Shown here one piece after another: positions 36,501 through 48,329 of a stretch of 64,000 bases of DNA. The notes beneath the pieces were generated by a model. It saw only the letters and a program-made list of their open reading frames with translations, searched no databases and was not told the origin of the DNA. The position numbers and the translations under genes are program-made. Position 1 is the first letter of the stretch. Every line of letters begins with the position of its first letter. This DNA is from Sanderia malayensis (Eukaryota; Cnidaria; Scyphozoa; Semaeostomeae; Pelagiidae), in NCBI GenBank assembly GCA_013076295.1, contig RQOL01000876.1:1364001-1428000 (forward strand), read 5' to 3'.

Positions 36501-36725
36501 CCTCTTTCTGATATCTTGCTGCATGTTATTGTTCTGTCCATCCCAACTTTAAGGTACTGGGCGTCCGCTGACAACAAAGATGACCGGGTTGCTTGGATGG
36601 AAACAATCAATCGCCAATTGAGCGACAGCAAGGCGTGGTCAGTGATCAAACCACGTGCCAAGCTTTACGAGCCCCAGTGTCATGGTGGAAACTCAAGAAG
36701 AACCCCCAGTATGGTTGCTGTTTGA
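24522..36725 (+). CDS. ANLN: Anillin, cytokinetic ring scaffold
   Basis: Links actin, myosin II, septins, RhoA and the membrane at the cleavage furrow. Exons: 24522-24539, 25072-25239, 25455-25643, 26062-26181, 26539-27001, 27440-27681, 28193-28246, 28440-28844, 29064-29387, 30088-30223, 30540-30662, 30910-30966, 31682-31808, 31956-32004, 32730-32777, 32948-33004, 33557-33587, 34303-34412, 34554-34640, 35321-35428, 35932-36104, 36554-36725. Phases agree at every join, giving about 1,086 residues (human about 1,124). The start MDDFTQ-RLLEKKNARKRK matches the conserved anillin N-terminus. The middle is disordered and basic. The anillin homology domain starts with SQQNIVIQASQALNMG (exon 10) and runs to about exon 14. 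The C-terminal PH domain spans exons 20-22 (WNRRWCVMQGDAISFWRFP, NTFELIVKKP, DRVAWMETIN). Small exons 15-17 between the two domains are the least certain. Confidence 0.92.
27709..28020. mobile_element. MITE with TTACCGTATTTA ends in an anillin intron
   Basis: The left end TTACCGTATTTATTCGAGTA is inverted at the right as TACTCGAGTAAATACGGTAA-type sequence ending at 28,020. GCGCC/GGCGC motifs line both ends. 312 bases, no coding capacity. A decayed relative lies at about 34,005-34,105. Confidence 0.85.
29439..29589. mobile_element. TACAGTAAAA MITE, copy 1 (anillin intron)
   Basis: Starts TACAGTAAAAACCCTCATAT and ends GCGGGTTTTTACTGTA, the inverse. A central palindromic ACAATAGCCTATTGT is shared with the other two copies. 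TA at both ends fits a Tc1/mariner-type target site. Confidence 0.85.
31182..31334. mobile_element. TACAGTAAAA MITE, copy 2 (anillin intron)
   Basis: Same family as 29,439-29,589. The left end is more mutated (TACAGCGACCACTCGCGTGT); the right end GGTTCTTATATGCGGGTGTT then TACTGTA is well kept. The central ACAATAGGCTATTGT is present. Confidence 0.8.
34005..34105. repeat. Decayed GCGCC-type MITE fragment (anillin intron)
   Basis: GGGGGCGGCGTTTAATCGAG and, inverted, CTCGATTAAGCGCC resemble the ends of the element at 27,709-28,020. The ends are too worn to place precisely. Confidence 0.5.
35641..35792. mobile_element. TACAGTAAAA MITE, copy 3 (anillin intron)
   Basis: Starts TACAGTAAAAGCCCGCATAT and ends GCGAGTTTTTACTGTA. 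The central ACAATAGACTATTGT is present. Third member of the family within 6.4 kb of the same gene. Confidence 0.87.
36201..36316. repeat. ATTACT microsatellite in the last anillin intron
   Basis: About 115 bases of imperfect trinucleotide/hexanucleotide repeat built from ACTATT and ACTGTT units. It produces a long Thr/Ile open frame that is not a gene. Confidence 0.95.
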
Positions 36726-37350
36726 TTGTCTGACGCAGCTTAAAACATGGCAAAGTTATGCACATTTGACATTGTAATGTACAGAGAGTGTTAAAATTTA
36801 GAGATCGTTAGTAGCAACCTTTGCAGTAAACGTTTTAATGTCTTGCCAGACAATAGCAAGACAGTGACACAATTGTCAAATTGTTGATCATTTGTAGTTT
36901 TCAGCTAGAATTAGTTTAGTAATTATATTCAGTGAATTTTTTAGTATGCATTTAAGTTATGCCATTCTTACAGCATTTCCTATATTTTACATGTTGCTGC
37001 ATTCTTCTAACTCGTAATGTTTTTCGATATTAGCCAATTCATAATCGTAAAGATCTCTTTTGCAAAGTTTAGTGGTAAAAGGACTAAGCTTTTTGTAGGT
37101 TGTTCAAGGAGATATTTCTTGGGAATTGTCTTTGCAATAATTTATCAGTATTTTATAAATTTTGTAAATTAATTGATTTTCCATGAGTTGAAATTTTTTT
37201 TTTTTTTGTTACCTCTTTGGATTCCCAGCTTTCAAGTTCGTAAATTGTCCCACGAGCCTCATGGGAACGAGGCTCCCATCCATAATCAAACGTAACAGCA
37301 GATCAATCAATGGTGGAAAAAACAGTTAGAAATGAAAACTATTATTGGCA

Positions 37351-40300
37351 ATGATTTCTTCTTTATTTAAACATATTTCCAACAGGTAGGATTCTTGATT
37401 GATATAATTTTGTTCAATAATTATCGAAACAGTTAATGAAGTCATCAGTTAATTTCTAGAGTAACAAACCACATTTGTTAAGCTTATCTTTTGAATTAAA
37501 ACCCCTTACTGGTTTATAGGCCTTAGTGTGTATGTGTGATGATCCAGTGTGCTTGTATGGCAGTTCTCGGCGATATATTGTGTGTGCAGGGACCAATTTC
37601 CCTTATTACATCCTATTATTCGATTGATTTTTTGGTGCGTGTAAATGCTATTCTTTGCATGGCTTTGTATCAATCAAGTGTCATTATGATCTGAATAGAA
37701 AACGTGAGATTATAAACGATTTATTTTTTCCAGAAAACTTTTGATTGCTACATCAATAGTTGCATTGAGGCATTTTGCATCAAATGCAGATGCGTACAGT
37801 GCTGCATTGAAGCAGTTTTACTTTGCCGTTCATCCTGACTTTTTCAGTCAATTTCCTCTTGAAAAAGTAAGTTGAAACTTTCTTGAAACTTCCACATTAT
37901 AGCTGAATACTTATGAAAGATGCGGTTGATTTTCAGAACACTCATACTACCTTGAATGCTATCCATATAATTACTGCTTGTCTTTGATATTTACTACGGA
38001 CTGCTCTGGCAATTCTTTTCCAAGTCCAGAATGGAAGCTTTAGTGTTTAATCTTTATTTAGTTGAATTCTAGTGGCAAAGGGGTTAGCACTTGTGCAAGC
38101 CACCCAGTGGAGTCGTGGATCAATTCCACTGAGCTCCACTTGCATTTGAGTTGAAATTGAAGGTTGCCACTCCAAGTATCTGCAAGAGAGAATAGATTCA
38201 TGGGTACCAAGACATTATGTTTTTTGCTGGGAATGGTTTTAAGCAAAAATGCTGAATAGTCATTTGTGCAATGTGCTTAACTCCTAAATTTATTGGCAGA
38301 CTGGGGTGACAAGGGTCAACAGTGCCAAATCTGCACATATCCAGCAACATCTTCTTCAAGACCCTCACCCATAGATATAAACACACCAAATTAATAACTT
38401 TATGTTAAGATAATTATCTTTGTTAAGAATGTAACTCATGTCTTGGAAACTTTTTACTGCTATTTTTACTTTTTTGCCATACATATAATTCTTTAAGTGG
38501 AAACTATCAGTTTGCTTTTAAGTTTCCCACTGCTATTATTTCATTTTAGGAAACTAATGAAAACTCACTGAAGTTGCTGAACGACTACATCAATGAAGCA
38601 AAATCAAAGAATGATGTTAGACCCGTCACAGTGAGTTTCTTCCTGAGAAAGAAACTAGTAGATTCTGAAAAGCTAGCTGATTCAGATGGTATGAACAACT
38701 CTTGTTATCTATTATGTCCAACCGCACAATTTCATACTTAAGTAGGCCTTTAATTTTAAAGCCATAATCATGGTTTTATGATACTTGGTTAATGTTTGTC
38801 TAAATCTAAATATTCCAAAGTTTTCACAACCTTGTCTGTGAAAACTTTGGATTATTTTAATGATTTACAAAAATGCAAATTTCTCAGTTTTATAGTTTTT
38901 TATTTTTAGGTGAATTTAGTCATGTTAAGATATTGTTGAGATCGAGACACATCCCAACTTTAATTCACAACATTTTATCCCAATGTCATTTACCCATACA
39001 AAATGAATTGGAGAAGCTAGTGAGGTTTCAAAAAACTCAAAATACCACCAAGAAATCGGGAAAAATAAAATGGAGTGCAAGTCTAAAAGAATTCATGGAT
39101 GAAGATGTGATTGATGTTGAGAATAAAAATGGAATGGACACTCTATTTGATTGGCTTGCAAGAAATATCAACACTGCTCGAGATAAGATGGAAGCAGTTA
39201 GGCCATTTGTGGAAGACAACAGAAGAATTGCCCAGAGAATGATACGAAGGCATAGACTGAAAAGTTTTATTTGTACAAATACTGGATATTCCCAAGTTAC
39301 ACTAAGTGGAGCTCTAAAACAACTGGAATACTTGTACAAAAAGAGAACTATTAATACCAGAGGACTTGAGGGCAAAATTGTGAAGTTTGGAAGTTTTAAT
39401 GGCTTAGATCAGCTGGGACGGTTTATCATTGATATTACAGATGTACCAACAGTGTGGATAAAGGTAAGTTGAGCATAGAATCTATTTTTTATTTGTTGTA
39501 AACACACTCGTTTCATGATTGTCTTTTACATCAATACCCAAATTAATGATACGCGTTTCTTCTAAAAAGCTTTTTTCAAGGTTTTGTTGATTTAGTTCCC
39601 TAATTTTTTGCCTCATTTTAGTTCTAAGTTTCTCAATTTAGCGAAGAAAAGTTGCAAACTACATTGTCAAGTATTAGTACGAAATACGAAAATTGTCAAG
39701 ATCTAAAGCAGCGTCATGTTCACATCGTTAATTTTTGTTAGTCTTAAATTCACAGAGCAAAATGTTTTTTCGAAGCTGCGAAAGATTTTTAATTATTTTT
39801 TGCAGTTTCAAACGTTTTTTAAATACTTTGGTGTCTAGTACTAGAATTTTTAGAGACTTTTAGTTAATTTTTCCATAGTCAATAGAAAAGAACTCTATCT
39901 GGTTCTTTTCTATTGACTATGATTTTTCTGGGCTTGATTCTTAATTGTTTCTACTAACAGGAATTAATTAATGAATTTGTTATTACGTGCAGTATTCTTA
40001 TGAAGATGAACTAAACTCGAATTACTTAACTGCTCATGCTGTACCATTCATAAGCAGTTAAGCATTTGGTTAAAGAGTTAAGCATTTAGTTAACCAAAGC
40101 AGCTAAGCATTTAATTAAGCAGTTAAGCATTTGGCTAAGCAGCTAATTTTTTTCTTTTCTTTACAGGCCTTGGTATCGTTGAGTGACATGGATGGATTGC
40201 GTCACGTTTTAGATTTCTCTGAAATGCAAATCTCCGAAATGCTACTTGGTCTTCGAGTGACGAGAAGCAAAAAACATGAACCAGTGTCAGTTCAATTTTA

Positions 40301-41740
40301 TTACAAAAACGTTACGAGACTACTACAGAGTTTGCGAGAATCGCATGACACTGACATCCTCATGCCACCATTTCTGGATGAAATTCGAGGAAAAATAGCC
40401 AGGTATGCGATGTTTCATTTTTCTGCCACTTGTATCCATTACTCAAGTTTCTCTTCTTGCAAACCCTAAATACTCAAACCCATTATCATTATATCATTTG
40501 CTCATCATCAGGCTCTTAAAAAGGGTGATAATTTCCAGAGTTTTTGCCTTTTAAAGTCGCTTGAAAGTCCTTTAACATTACACGTTTATAAACATAGGTC
40601 ATACTAAAGCTGGCACAAAGTAGGTCGAAATCAAAAAAGGTCAATAGTTCTAGAGACTGACCCCGGGGGTGATACTGACCTCCCCTCCGCCGGGGGGAGG
40701 GTTATCTACTATGAATGAATGGTTGAGAGTTCTCACTATTTCTTTTCGCAGCGCTTCTAGCGATCTGCACATCGCTGAGGACGGCGATGTAACGATTCCA
40801 TGCAAGGCGACTTTTGATGCAATATTATCATTTCTGAGACTGAATTACCCGCAGATCAACGAATCTCGACAGAATCATGCAAGGTAAGCAAGCGAAAGTT
40901 TTCCAATTTTGTCATTCCATATATCTGTAATCTGATTCTTTTTTATAACTTACATCATCTTATGACTGAAATTAAATTGCCCTGTGCTAATGAGGTCACA
41001 GTAAAAGGTCATAGTTCATTGGACTGAGGTCAAAGTACACATAGGAGGAAACAAGGCCAGACACATAGGACGTTTATAAAAATTGTTCAAAACGGCAGGT
41101 TAACTTAGAAGTGTTGTTTGTCATTTGCTGCTTCCATACGAAAGAATGAAAACGCTTAACCTACATTAGGGAACAAAATTCCTGGGACACTTTCACAAAT
41201 TTTGCAGGTATCCCCCCCCCCCTCCTCACAATGTTGTCTCTATAGATATTCTTATGCAATATCAACAAAAGGGTCTGATTGGGAGAACAACATTGTTTTT
41301 AGGGGAGTGGGGGGGTTGAATAAAGTCCCACAAAAAAGATTTTAAGGGTTGTTAGTCTTTTTGTCGTATTTTAAAATTTTACAGGACTTTTGTCCACTAT
41401 TGTAGGCTTAATTAGTCAATACTTAGAGCAATTTCATATCAGTAGTTGTAATTATTCGATGTTAAATACCTCTTTACATGAATGTTAATGGTGTGTTGTA
41501 TTTTGAAACTTTAGGTCCACCCAGGCCGAAATTTTTTCCGTCAAATCATGTGCTGAGCGACTGAAACTATTGCATTTGAAAAAGGATCAGATTATATCAA
41601 AGGAGGAAATGATCAAATGCTGCGACAGGCTGAAGAAGGAGAATTTCTTAGGATTGGAAAATGTTCGGCTTATTATCAGTAATTATTATGGAATTTCAGG
41701 AGATGGTGAGGTTAGAATACCATGGAATTGGACGATGTAG
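37351..41740 (+). CDS. TCAIM: TCAIM-like mitochondrial protein (T-cell activation inhibitor, mitochondrial)
   Basis: Exons: 37351-37385, 37734-37866, 38550-38688, 38910-39463, 40167-40402, 40752-40883, 41515-41740. All phases fit, giving about 484 residues (vertebrate TCAIM about 496). The first exon encodes MISSLFKHISNR, an arginine/lysine-bearing amphipathic leader suited to mitochondrial import. This is followed by the conserved ALKQFYFAVHPDFFSQFP block (J-domain-like DUF4460 start), then NENSLKLLNDYI. Exons 4-6 match the DUF4461 region (DVPTVWIK, DGLRHVLDF). The protein ends GDGEVRIPWNWTM, the typical family terminus. The molecular role is poorly known; in mammals it is mitochondrial and linked to regulation of T-cell activation, so the ancestral role must be different. 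It starts 626 bases after the anillin stop and ends 266 bases before the PIGM ATG. Confidence 0.9.
39874..39921. repeat. Perfect 20-base hairpin in a TCAIM intron
   Basis: CATAGTCAATAGAAAAGAAC is followed by an 8-base loop and its exact reverse complement. It lies in the intron before exon 5. No protein-coding role. Confidence 0.95.
40051..40146. repeat. Short tandem repeat next to a TCAIM splice acceptor
   Basis: Four to five imperfect ~20-base units of the type GCAGTTAAGCATTTGGTTAA. The array ends about 20 bases upstream of the exon 5 acceptor (40,166). Confidence 0.85.
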
Positions 41741-41891
41741 CTAATGTCTAATAATTTAATTAAAATGAAAAGTAGTTTATGAATTGTGAGATATGTATGA
41801 TCTATCTCAATCTGTGGGATAGTGGAGAAGAAAATTAGCATATTTTTAAATATTCATTTTCAGATGTTTTGCTTTACTATATTCCGCGAAC

Positions 41892-41897
41892 AATAAA
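41892..41897 (+). terminator. Candidate poly(A) signal for TCAIM
   Basis: AATAAA 152 bases after the TCAIM stop codon and about 110 bases before the PIGM ATG. It is the only canonical signal I see in this short gap. Confidence 0.4.
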
Positions 41898-42006
41898 ATG
41901 CGTGAAGGCTTTCAGAAAAGACAAGGGTTCGAGTCTCATTTACAAGCGAGGCTATTTTATATCTAGAAATCGAGGTTAATTGGCCTAGTCACTTCCTCTA
42001 AAAATC

Positions 42007-44083
42007 ATGAAGATCACTGTTGTTCTTATTTTAGCTGTTTTATTGCGGGCACTGTTAATTGCATATGGCCACTGGCATGACTTGAATTTTGAAGTTAAGT
42101 ACACAGACATCGATTATGAGGTTTTTAGTGACGCTGCAGAGCATGTTTACAACGGAAATTCGCCCTACAAACGTGCGACATATCGTTACACTCCACTGCT
42201 TGCCTTTATCATGCTTCCTAATGTATGGCTGCACAAATACTTTGGTAAAGTATTCTTTTCTATATGCGATTTGATAGTTGGCGTGTTAATCATAAAAATT
42301 TTGAGTGTAGAAGGTGGCATTTTATGCAAAGAAACACGGAGGAAAGATGCATGTTTAAATATTGAATCGAGAAAAACACAGTTTCTTGCTCTCGTCCTGT
42401 GGCTTTTTAATCCTCTGACTTTGACGATATCGACGAGAGGAAACGCCGAATCATTTCAAGCACTGCTCGTGCTATCAACACTGCTTTGCATTTTGCAAAA
42501 ACATCACATATTAGGTGGATTTTTCTATGGTTTGGCTGTTCATTTCAAGATATACCCAGCCATATACAGCCTTCCAATTATTCTCTTTATGGTAAAGGAA
42601 AATATTCAGAAATATAAGAAAATATCGATTCGATACTTGCTTTTTCTTATTTGGGACATCACGAAGAGCAGTTTTACTTTTGTGTGTACAACTCTGACAA
42701 CATTGGTTTTAGCCATGCTGATCCTTTACCAATGGTAATTACAGCTCATATCAGATATTTATTATTAAAATAATTGTAAATCATATTTCACAACTGTAGA
42801 TATTAGATTGTGCTTTTTTTATTTGCATCCAATACTTTCCAAGTTAAAACAATCTACATGTAGCAGTCTGGATCATTAAAGTTTGCCAAGTATTACAGAG
42901 CCCTTTCCATTGTCTCTTGGTTTTCTTTTCCTGCAGTTTGATTGTTTTTGGGTGTGCACATACACAAACCAAACATTCATACAAAACATACCATACCAAA
43001 ATGACAATAGAATAATGGAACAGAACAATGGAAATTGGTCTCATCACACACTTACAACTTGTTGAAAACTGCCGTACTCTATCGACTTGTATCATAAAAA
43101 TCTTTTCAAGAATCTAGCTAAGTATGAATATGTGTATCTAATAGAACTAAATTCACACCTTTTTATTTTCAGGTATGGTGACGAGTTTATCAAAGAAACT
43201 TATCTTTACCACCTCACAAGAAAGGACATAAAGCACAATTTCTCACCATATTTTTACGTTCTGTACCTGACAATAAATTCACCTGCTTCAAAGCTGATTA
43301 GTTTGCTGGCATTCATTCCCCAAGCTGTCACTGTTGTTGCCATTGGCTTCAAGTACCATTCAAGATTATCTCTTGCTTGCTTCTTACAAACATTTGCATT
43401 TGTCACATTCAACAAAGTCTGCACATCTCAGGTGAGGACATTTTGGGTAACAGAGTTTATGGATAATCAGACTATCTACTTACTATTACATCAATGCAAA
43501 ATTTCTTCCATGTCCCATCAAATTCAAAGTTCATAGATGCAGTAAATTTTTCTTTCATTTTGCCAACCTGTTAAACTTGTCTGATTTTATGCAAAAGCAG
43601 CAAGAAGGAAGTAATGCAGTAATATGATACGGTTTTTTCCCTACAGATTATTTTGTAACCTTGATGATATTTTCACATTTTTCAGTATTTCATTTGGTAT
43701 CTCAGTCTTCTTCCCTTGGTTTTGCCATATTTTAAAATTAACATCCAAAGCACTTGTTGGCTTTTATTTCTTTGGATTTCATCGCAGGTATTTAAATGTC
43801 TTCACCATTATTTTATATTTTTCCTGATTCAAAGTAATCCTTTTTCGTTTGTAAATTATAACTTAACATTGTAGCAACTTTGATTAATTATGACTTTGTT
43901 TTATTCCAGGGAATTTGGCTATTTTTTGCATATCTCCTTGAATTTCAAGGAATGCACACATTTCTGTTTGTTTGGTTAGCATCGCTACTTTTCTTTATTG
44001 TAAATATTTTCATTTTATTTAAATTGATTTCAAATATTCGGCAAGAACAAAATGTAGGTATTTCAGATAAGAAAGTAAAGTAA
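42007..44083 (+). CDS. PIGM: GPI alpha-1,4-mannosyltransferase I (PIG-M)
   Basis: Adds the first mannose to the glycosylphosphatidylinositol anchor precursor on the luminal side of the ER, from dolichol-phosphate-mannose, working with PIGX. Exons: 42007-42734, 43173-43431, 43686-43787, 43910-44083. Joins are in frame and give 420 residues (human 423). The family signature YTDIDYEVFSDAAEHV lies near residue 40 and carries the DxD-type catalytic motif (D-I-D). It is followed by SPYKRATYRYTPLLA, the WLFNPLTL segment, HFKIYPAIYSLP, then HNFSPYFYVLYLT (exon 2), FNKVCTSQ and a C-terminal set of membrane spans (WLASLLFFIV). Multiple hydrophobic segments fit a multispan ER enzyme. It starts at the first ATG, which opens a hydrophobic first span. 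Vertebrate PIGM is usually single-exon, so the three introns are a lineage difference. Confidence 0.95.
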
Positions 44084-45483
44084 ATTCATTCTGGGTTTTT
44101 TGTTAGCACATTATTACTACAATGCATATCAAGATGCTAAATCACAACTTCATTCTATAGAATTAGCTTATTATCTCAATTTAAGATTTTCCAGCATATT
44201 TTATACCCAAACATGACCAGGTTTAACTGCATACTAAAAGTTATTAGCCTTTTAGGCTGGCATCAATGATATAACAGAAGGGCCAAAGGCTCTAGATGGG
44301 CTCTAGATACCTTACTCCACACCATTTGTAAAGATCTGATCTCAATATAACTGGATATGAGATCTCGTGAGAAAAATGAATCCACCAGGGCGGTGCTGGT
44401 GTGCCAACTGATCTGCCAGTTCCTGTGTTCTCCCCCTCTCACTTGAAAGAGTTGTTTTCTTGTCTTGTGCATAACCCAGGACATAATCCAGGTATATAGT
44501 ATTGTGCAGGTCAGCCTGCATACGCAGGATTGACACGTCACGTGTTCCCAAGTTTTATAGACTAGAACTTGCCACCTATATACAAGTCGTGTGACTGGAT
44601 AGCCCAATGGTAGGGCGTCGGTGTGAGAGGCGGAAGATCGTTCTTTCGAGTCCCACCCAGTCACCGGCCTGGTCATTATGTTGCAATGAGGATATGTTGT
44701 AGTGGCAGTACAGCGTGTTGAACGACTGGCAGTGATAGGCTAGCTTTCGGGCAACCACAACCTTCAATGGATTTCAGCAGCTCCACCATAATGCTTCAGA
44801 GTTTGACTTCATCTAATATGTACTCGCAAGAGCTCATGGTAGAGTGCAACACCCAAGAGGAAATCCAAGCGTACATACAAAGGGGTGAGCGTAAATTTTT
44901 ATTCCTATTTTTTTCTCATTTTTATTTTTTTTAATTATTGTAGCCTTGATTAGTTGCATTTGAAAATTTTTAGAACAAAAATTTAATTAATATTCAAGTA
45001 ATAAAAAAGTACAAAATTTTATCAGTATTTTCTTGTAGATAGAAATAAAATAATAAATAGAAAGGTAAAAGTGAAAGTAGTTAGTAAAATTTTCATAGAA
45101 TGATTGTTTATTTTACAGGCTAAGAAAACACACCGTTTGCATGGACAAAGAACCAAAGCAATACAGATGATAAGACAGCCTTATTGTTTTGTGGTAAGTA
45201 GAACAATTGTTATTTAAAAATGTTTTCGAATCTGAACTCAGCCAAGAAAGTTTTATTGATATAGAAAATGAAAAATTAGCTGTAAGGGCGCTTTAATGGA
45301 ACAACCATTGGTCTCAGGGTTAGAGTAAGGACTAGTGTTACGCTGTGCGGAGGAGAAAGGTGGTACGAATGCGCAGCAGTGTAGTTATTTAGGTACTGCG
45401 CAGGGGCGTATATGACGAAAGCAGTGTCCTTAATGACAACCACCAAAATATTAACAAAGAATCTTAATTAAATATTATTTCAG
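44084..45483. other. Intergenic after PIGM; contains a tRNA-like sequence
   Basis: No coding gene is supported. The only structured element is the tRNA-like sequence at 44,592-44,663. The remainder is AT-rich. Confidence 0.5.
44592..44663 (+). repeat. tRNA-derived pseudogene or SINE head
   Basis: It is 72 bases long, with a perfect 7-bp acceptor pairing (TGACTGG with CCAGTCA), a D-arm AGCCCAATGGTAGGGC and a B-box-like TTCGAGTCCC. The anticodon stem has a G-G mismatch and the T-stem fails at three positions, so it is not a working tRNA. Its surroundings could be a tRNA-derived SINE. Confidence 0.65.
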
Positions 45484-47820
45484 GATACATTACTTAATAT
45501 ATTCTAAGAAAGCTCAGCAACAAGATTCATTGTAATGATATTAACTCGATCATTTTTTCCAATTCAAAACGAAATTTTTTCATTTTTTCATTTCATATAT
45601 TTATCAATCAACTCTAAATACAATTCTATACAATACAAATTAGCAACAACAAAATACAAATTTTACGACAATAATATTTTAAATTCAAAGAAAATTGAAT
45701 TAAACAGAAAAATAACCATACAAGATTGTATTTAAAATTGATTGATTTGAGGTCTTTTAAATGGGGTCTTTTATCCAGAAGTTTACTTTCTACAATGTTT
45801 TTTGTCATTCTATATTTTATTTTCATTACTCTAACAATTTCTTGCGTTGTTTTTAGATTTTTCACTTAATTCGTCTTTCAAATGCCAGATATAAAGATGA
45901 AGTTAACCCAGCCACTCCCTGCTCTTGTTATTTGGTAGATGATTGGTATCAACAGTCAAAAGTAGGTCTCTGGTGAGCTTCTTCCATCAACATGCGTGTC
46001 GTGTGGTATAATACAAGTTTGATTTTATTTCGATATGCGCATGTGTTTAACTGTGTGTTCCCATATCCAATTCACTCCAAGCTCCATATATGTATTTCAT
46101 CGGACACCATCGTTCTTTCCGTCGGCGGTCGCCGGGCCTAGGTGTTAAAATGCTACTGGGTTTTTCAACACTTTCGTCTTTGGGTAGAGCACTTGTTTTT
46201 TATTTAGGTTAATTGTGGGATTGGGGGAGTGCTCTGGCAAAATCAGTAAATTGGGGGTTTAGTAGCAGCCTTACACGGGGAAGCACTGACCCGTATTGGG
46301 AAAAGAGGGTTTCGCTTTTTAGCGAAATTTTTTCTTCCCTCTGTTGTTGTAACAAATATTCTTTTCTTCTTTTTTTATAACAATCATTTTTCATTTTTGA
46401 GACTCAATATTGGAATCCAAGTTGAATTCAAAGCGAAGTTGCTAAAAGAAGTCTAGGCCAGGCCACTGGTTGAGCTGGTTGCTCAACGGTAAGAATTCTT
46501 TTGCAGAACCTTTGATATTTTCAACAGATAAGAAATCCATTAGGGTGTAAATGACATTGAAGTGATTAAAATCATTCTGGAAATGTACTGACGGATTGCA
46601 TGTGGGAGCTGTTGTAGAGCGCATGCGATTTAATTTCTTTTGACTTCACTGGTAGCTAATGCTGAAACGTCATTGGTTATTTCATCAGCGAGCGATAAAA
46701 GGGAAGGACGAAATGAAAACTCATTTAAAGAAAACTGGTGAATTAAAGAGCTGGTGATGTGAAATACTACTGCGATGGTATGCCATTTTTATCTTTATAA
46801 GATCCTCAATATAGAATAACAAGATTTAACAAGCTAAACAAAAACAAATTTCATTGCTCTGACAATATTTTGCGTTGGCTTCAAATTTTTCACTTGCCTC
46901 GATTTCATGATTGTTCTGCTTCTTAAGCTCCCAGTGGAGTTTAACATGCATGATCATTTGATAGAATGTCTTAAGATGCACTGAATAGTTTGAGCTATGG
47001 TTTAAACAATGTCTTGCTTTGGGAATATTTTCAACCATCAATTGTTTAAATATCTATGCAAATATTTATCATGGATTCATTAAATTTCATTGTCTGATGA
47101 CATTGTGATGCATCTATTGGACATTGGCATACTTTCGTTTCTCGTGATCTGCATAGCAATATGGCTTCTTGATCCCCAAGTAATGCATATAAATGTTCAA
47201 CTAACGCGCAGCTTTTCCTTTCAGTCTTTTCAAGTCGAAGAAGGGTGCAGATGCTGTTGTGTGGACGTTTAGGCCTTATCATTGGCTTACTCATACTAGG
47301 CCTTATCTTTGGTTTATTCACACTGGACGACACATGTTTGAATAAAAGGCTCAAATTCATGTTGGCCTTGCGTTTGGCAACTCTTTAAAGGCTGGTGCAA
47401 CATTTATGAAAGATAAGTAATGCATTTATCCGTCCGTTATTGAACTTAATTGCGTTGCTTTCGATTCATTTAGATATTTCCTTCGTATCTGCCATATTTC
47501 GTTCTCATCGAGTTTTGCATTTGAATTTATGGATGATACAAATTGAGAAGTGTCACCTGCCATGAAAGGAAAGAAGATAAAGTGAATGGCAATGATGGTA
47601 TCTTCCTCTGTTTATCACGCATTTTTTTTACTTTCTTACACTTGATAATAACTTTTGCTCTTTATCATGAAAATTATGTATACCTAAATTTTTTTTCAGG
47701 AACTACGAAATTAGAAGGCAAAAGAAGAATTTTGGGAAGAATTTGATCTTGATATAAAAACAATTCGTTGCTTGGCCTCCTTTTTGTTGTCATATTATCT
47801 TTTTTTTGAAAATTTAAGAA
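45484..47820. repeat. Left arm of the inner palindrome
   Basis: Mirrors 48,330-50,378. Outer boundary marked by TTACTTAATATATTCTAAGA; inner boundary approximate near GGCCTCCTTTTTGTTGTC. About 180 bases near 45,560-45,750 have no partner in the right arm. Three minus-strand open frames (46,442-46,624; 46,826-47,041; 47,046-47,360) match the right arm; the middle one (starts MMVENIPKARHCLNHSS, 71 residues) is identical in protein. None has a recognised family. Confidence 0.92.
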
Positions 47821-48329
47821 CACCTAGGATTAGATAATATCTTAATATCATAGCTTAATTAACTATAGTTTTAACTACAGCAAGAAAGCTACTTAAGTAG
47901 ATTAATATATAACTATATAAACGAATGTTATGTGGGAAAGGAAAAGGATATAAGGGAAGGAAGTACTGGTAAAAGGAAAAGTTGATTTAATGTTATATTT
48001 TTCCAGGGATCATTTGTCCCTCTCTGCTACCGGCCTTTACAATAACGCCTATTGGGATTTCTCTCTCCTCTTCGCAATCGATAAAATGGATTTAAGTAGT
48101 CATCATTTTGGGCCTGCATGTCTCGTGCATATCCATGAGTAAATAAAATTATAAACTTATTACGCTCACTTTAGGATTTTCCTTAGGATAATTCTGCCTA
48201 GTGAATTCCTGCTTACTAATTAATGTACTTACTAATGTAAGACTTAGTTTTATTTTACTTATCTCCCTTGCATTCCATGATCTTAACTATTATTTCTACT
48301 GCATTCTATCATATCTTAGAATCTCATAT
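47821..48329. other. Spacer of the inner palindrome
   Basis: About 510 bases between the two arms. No gene or repeat recognised. Confidence 0.6.

Noticed and set aside
44592..44663. Functional tRNA gene
   Set aside because: Acceptor and D arms are good, but the T-stem has three non-pairing positions and the anticodon stem has a mismatch.
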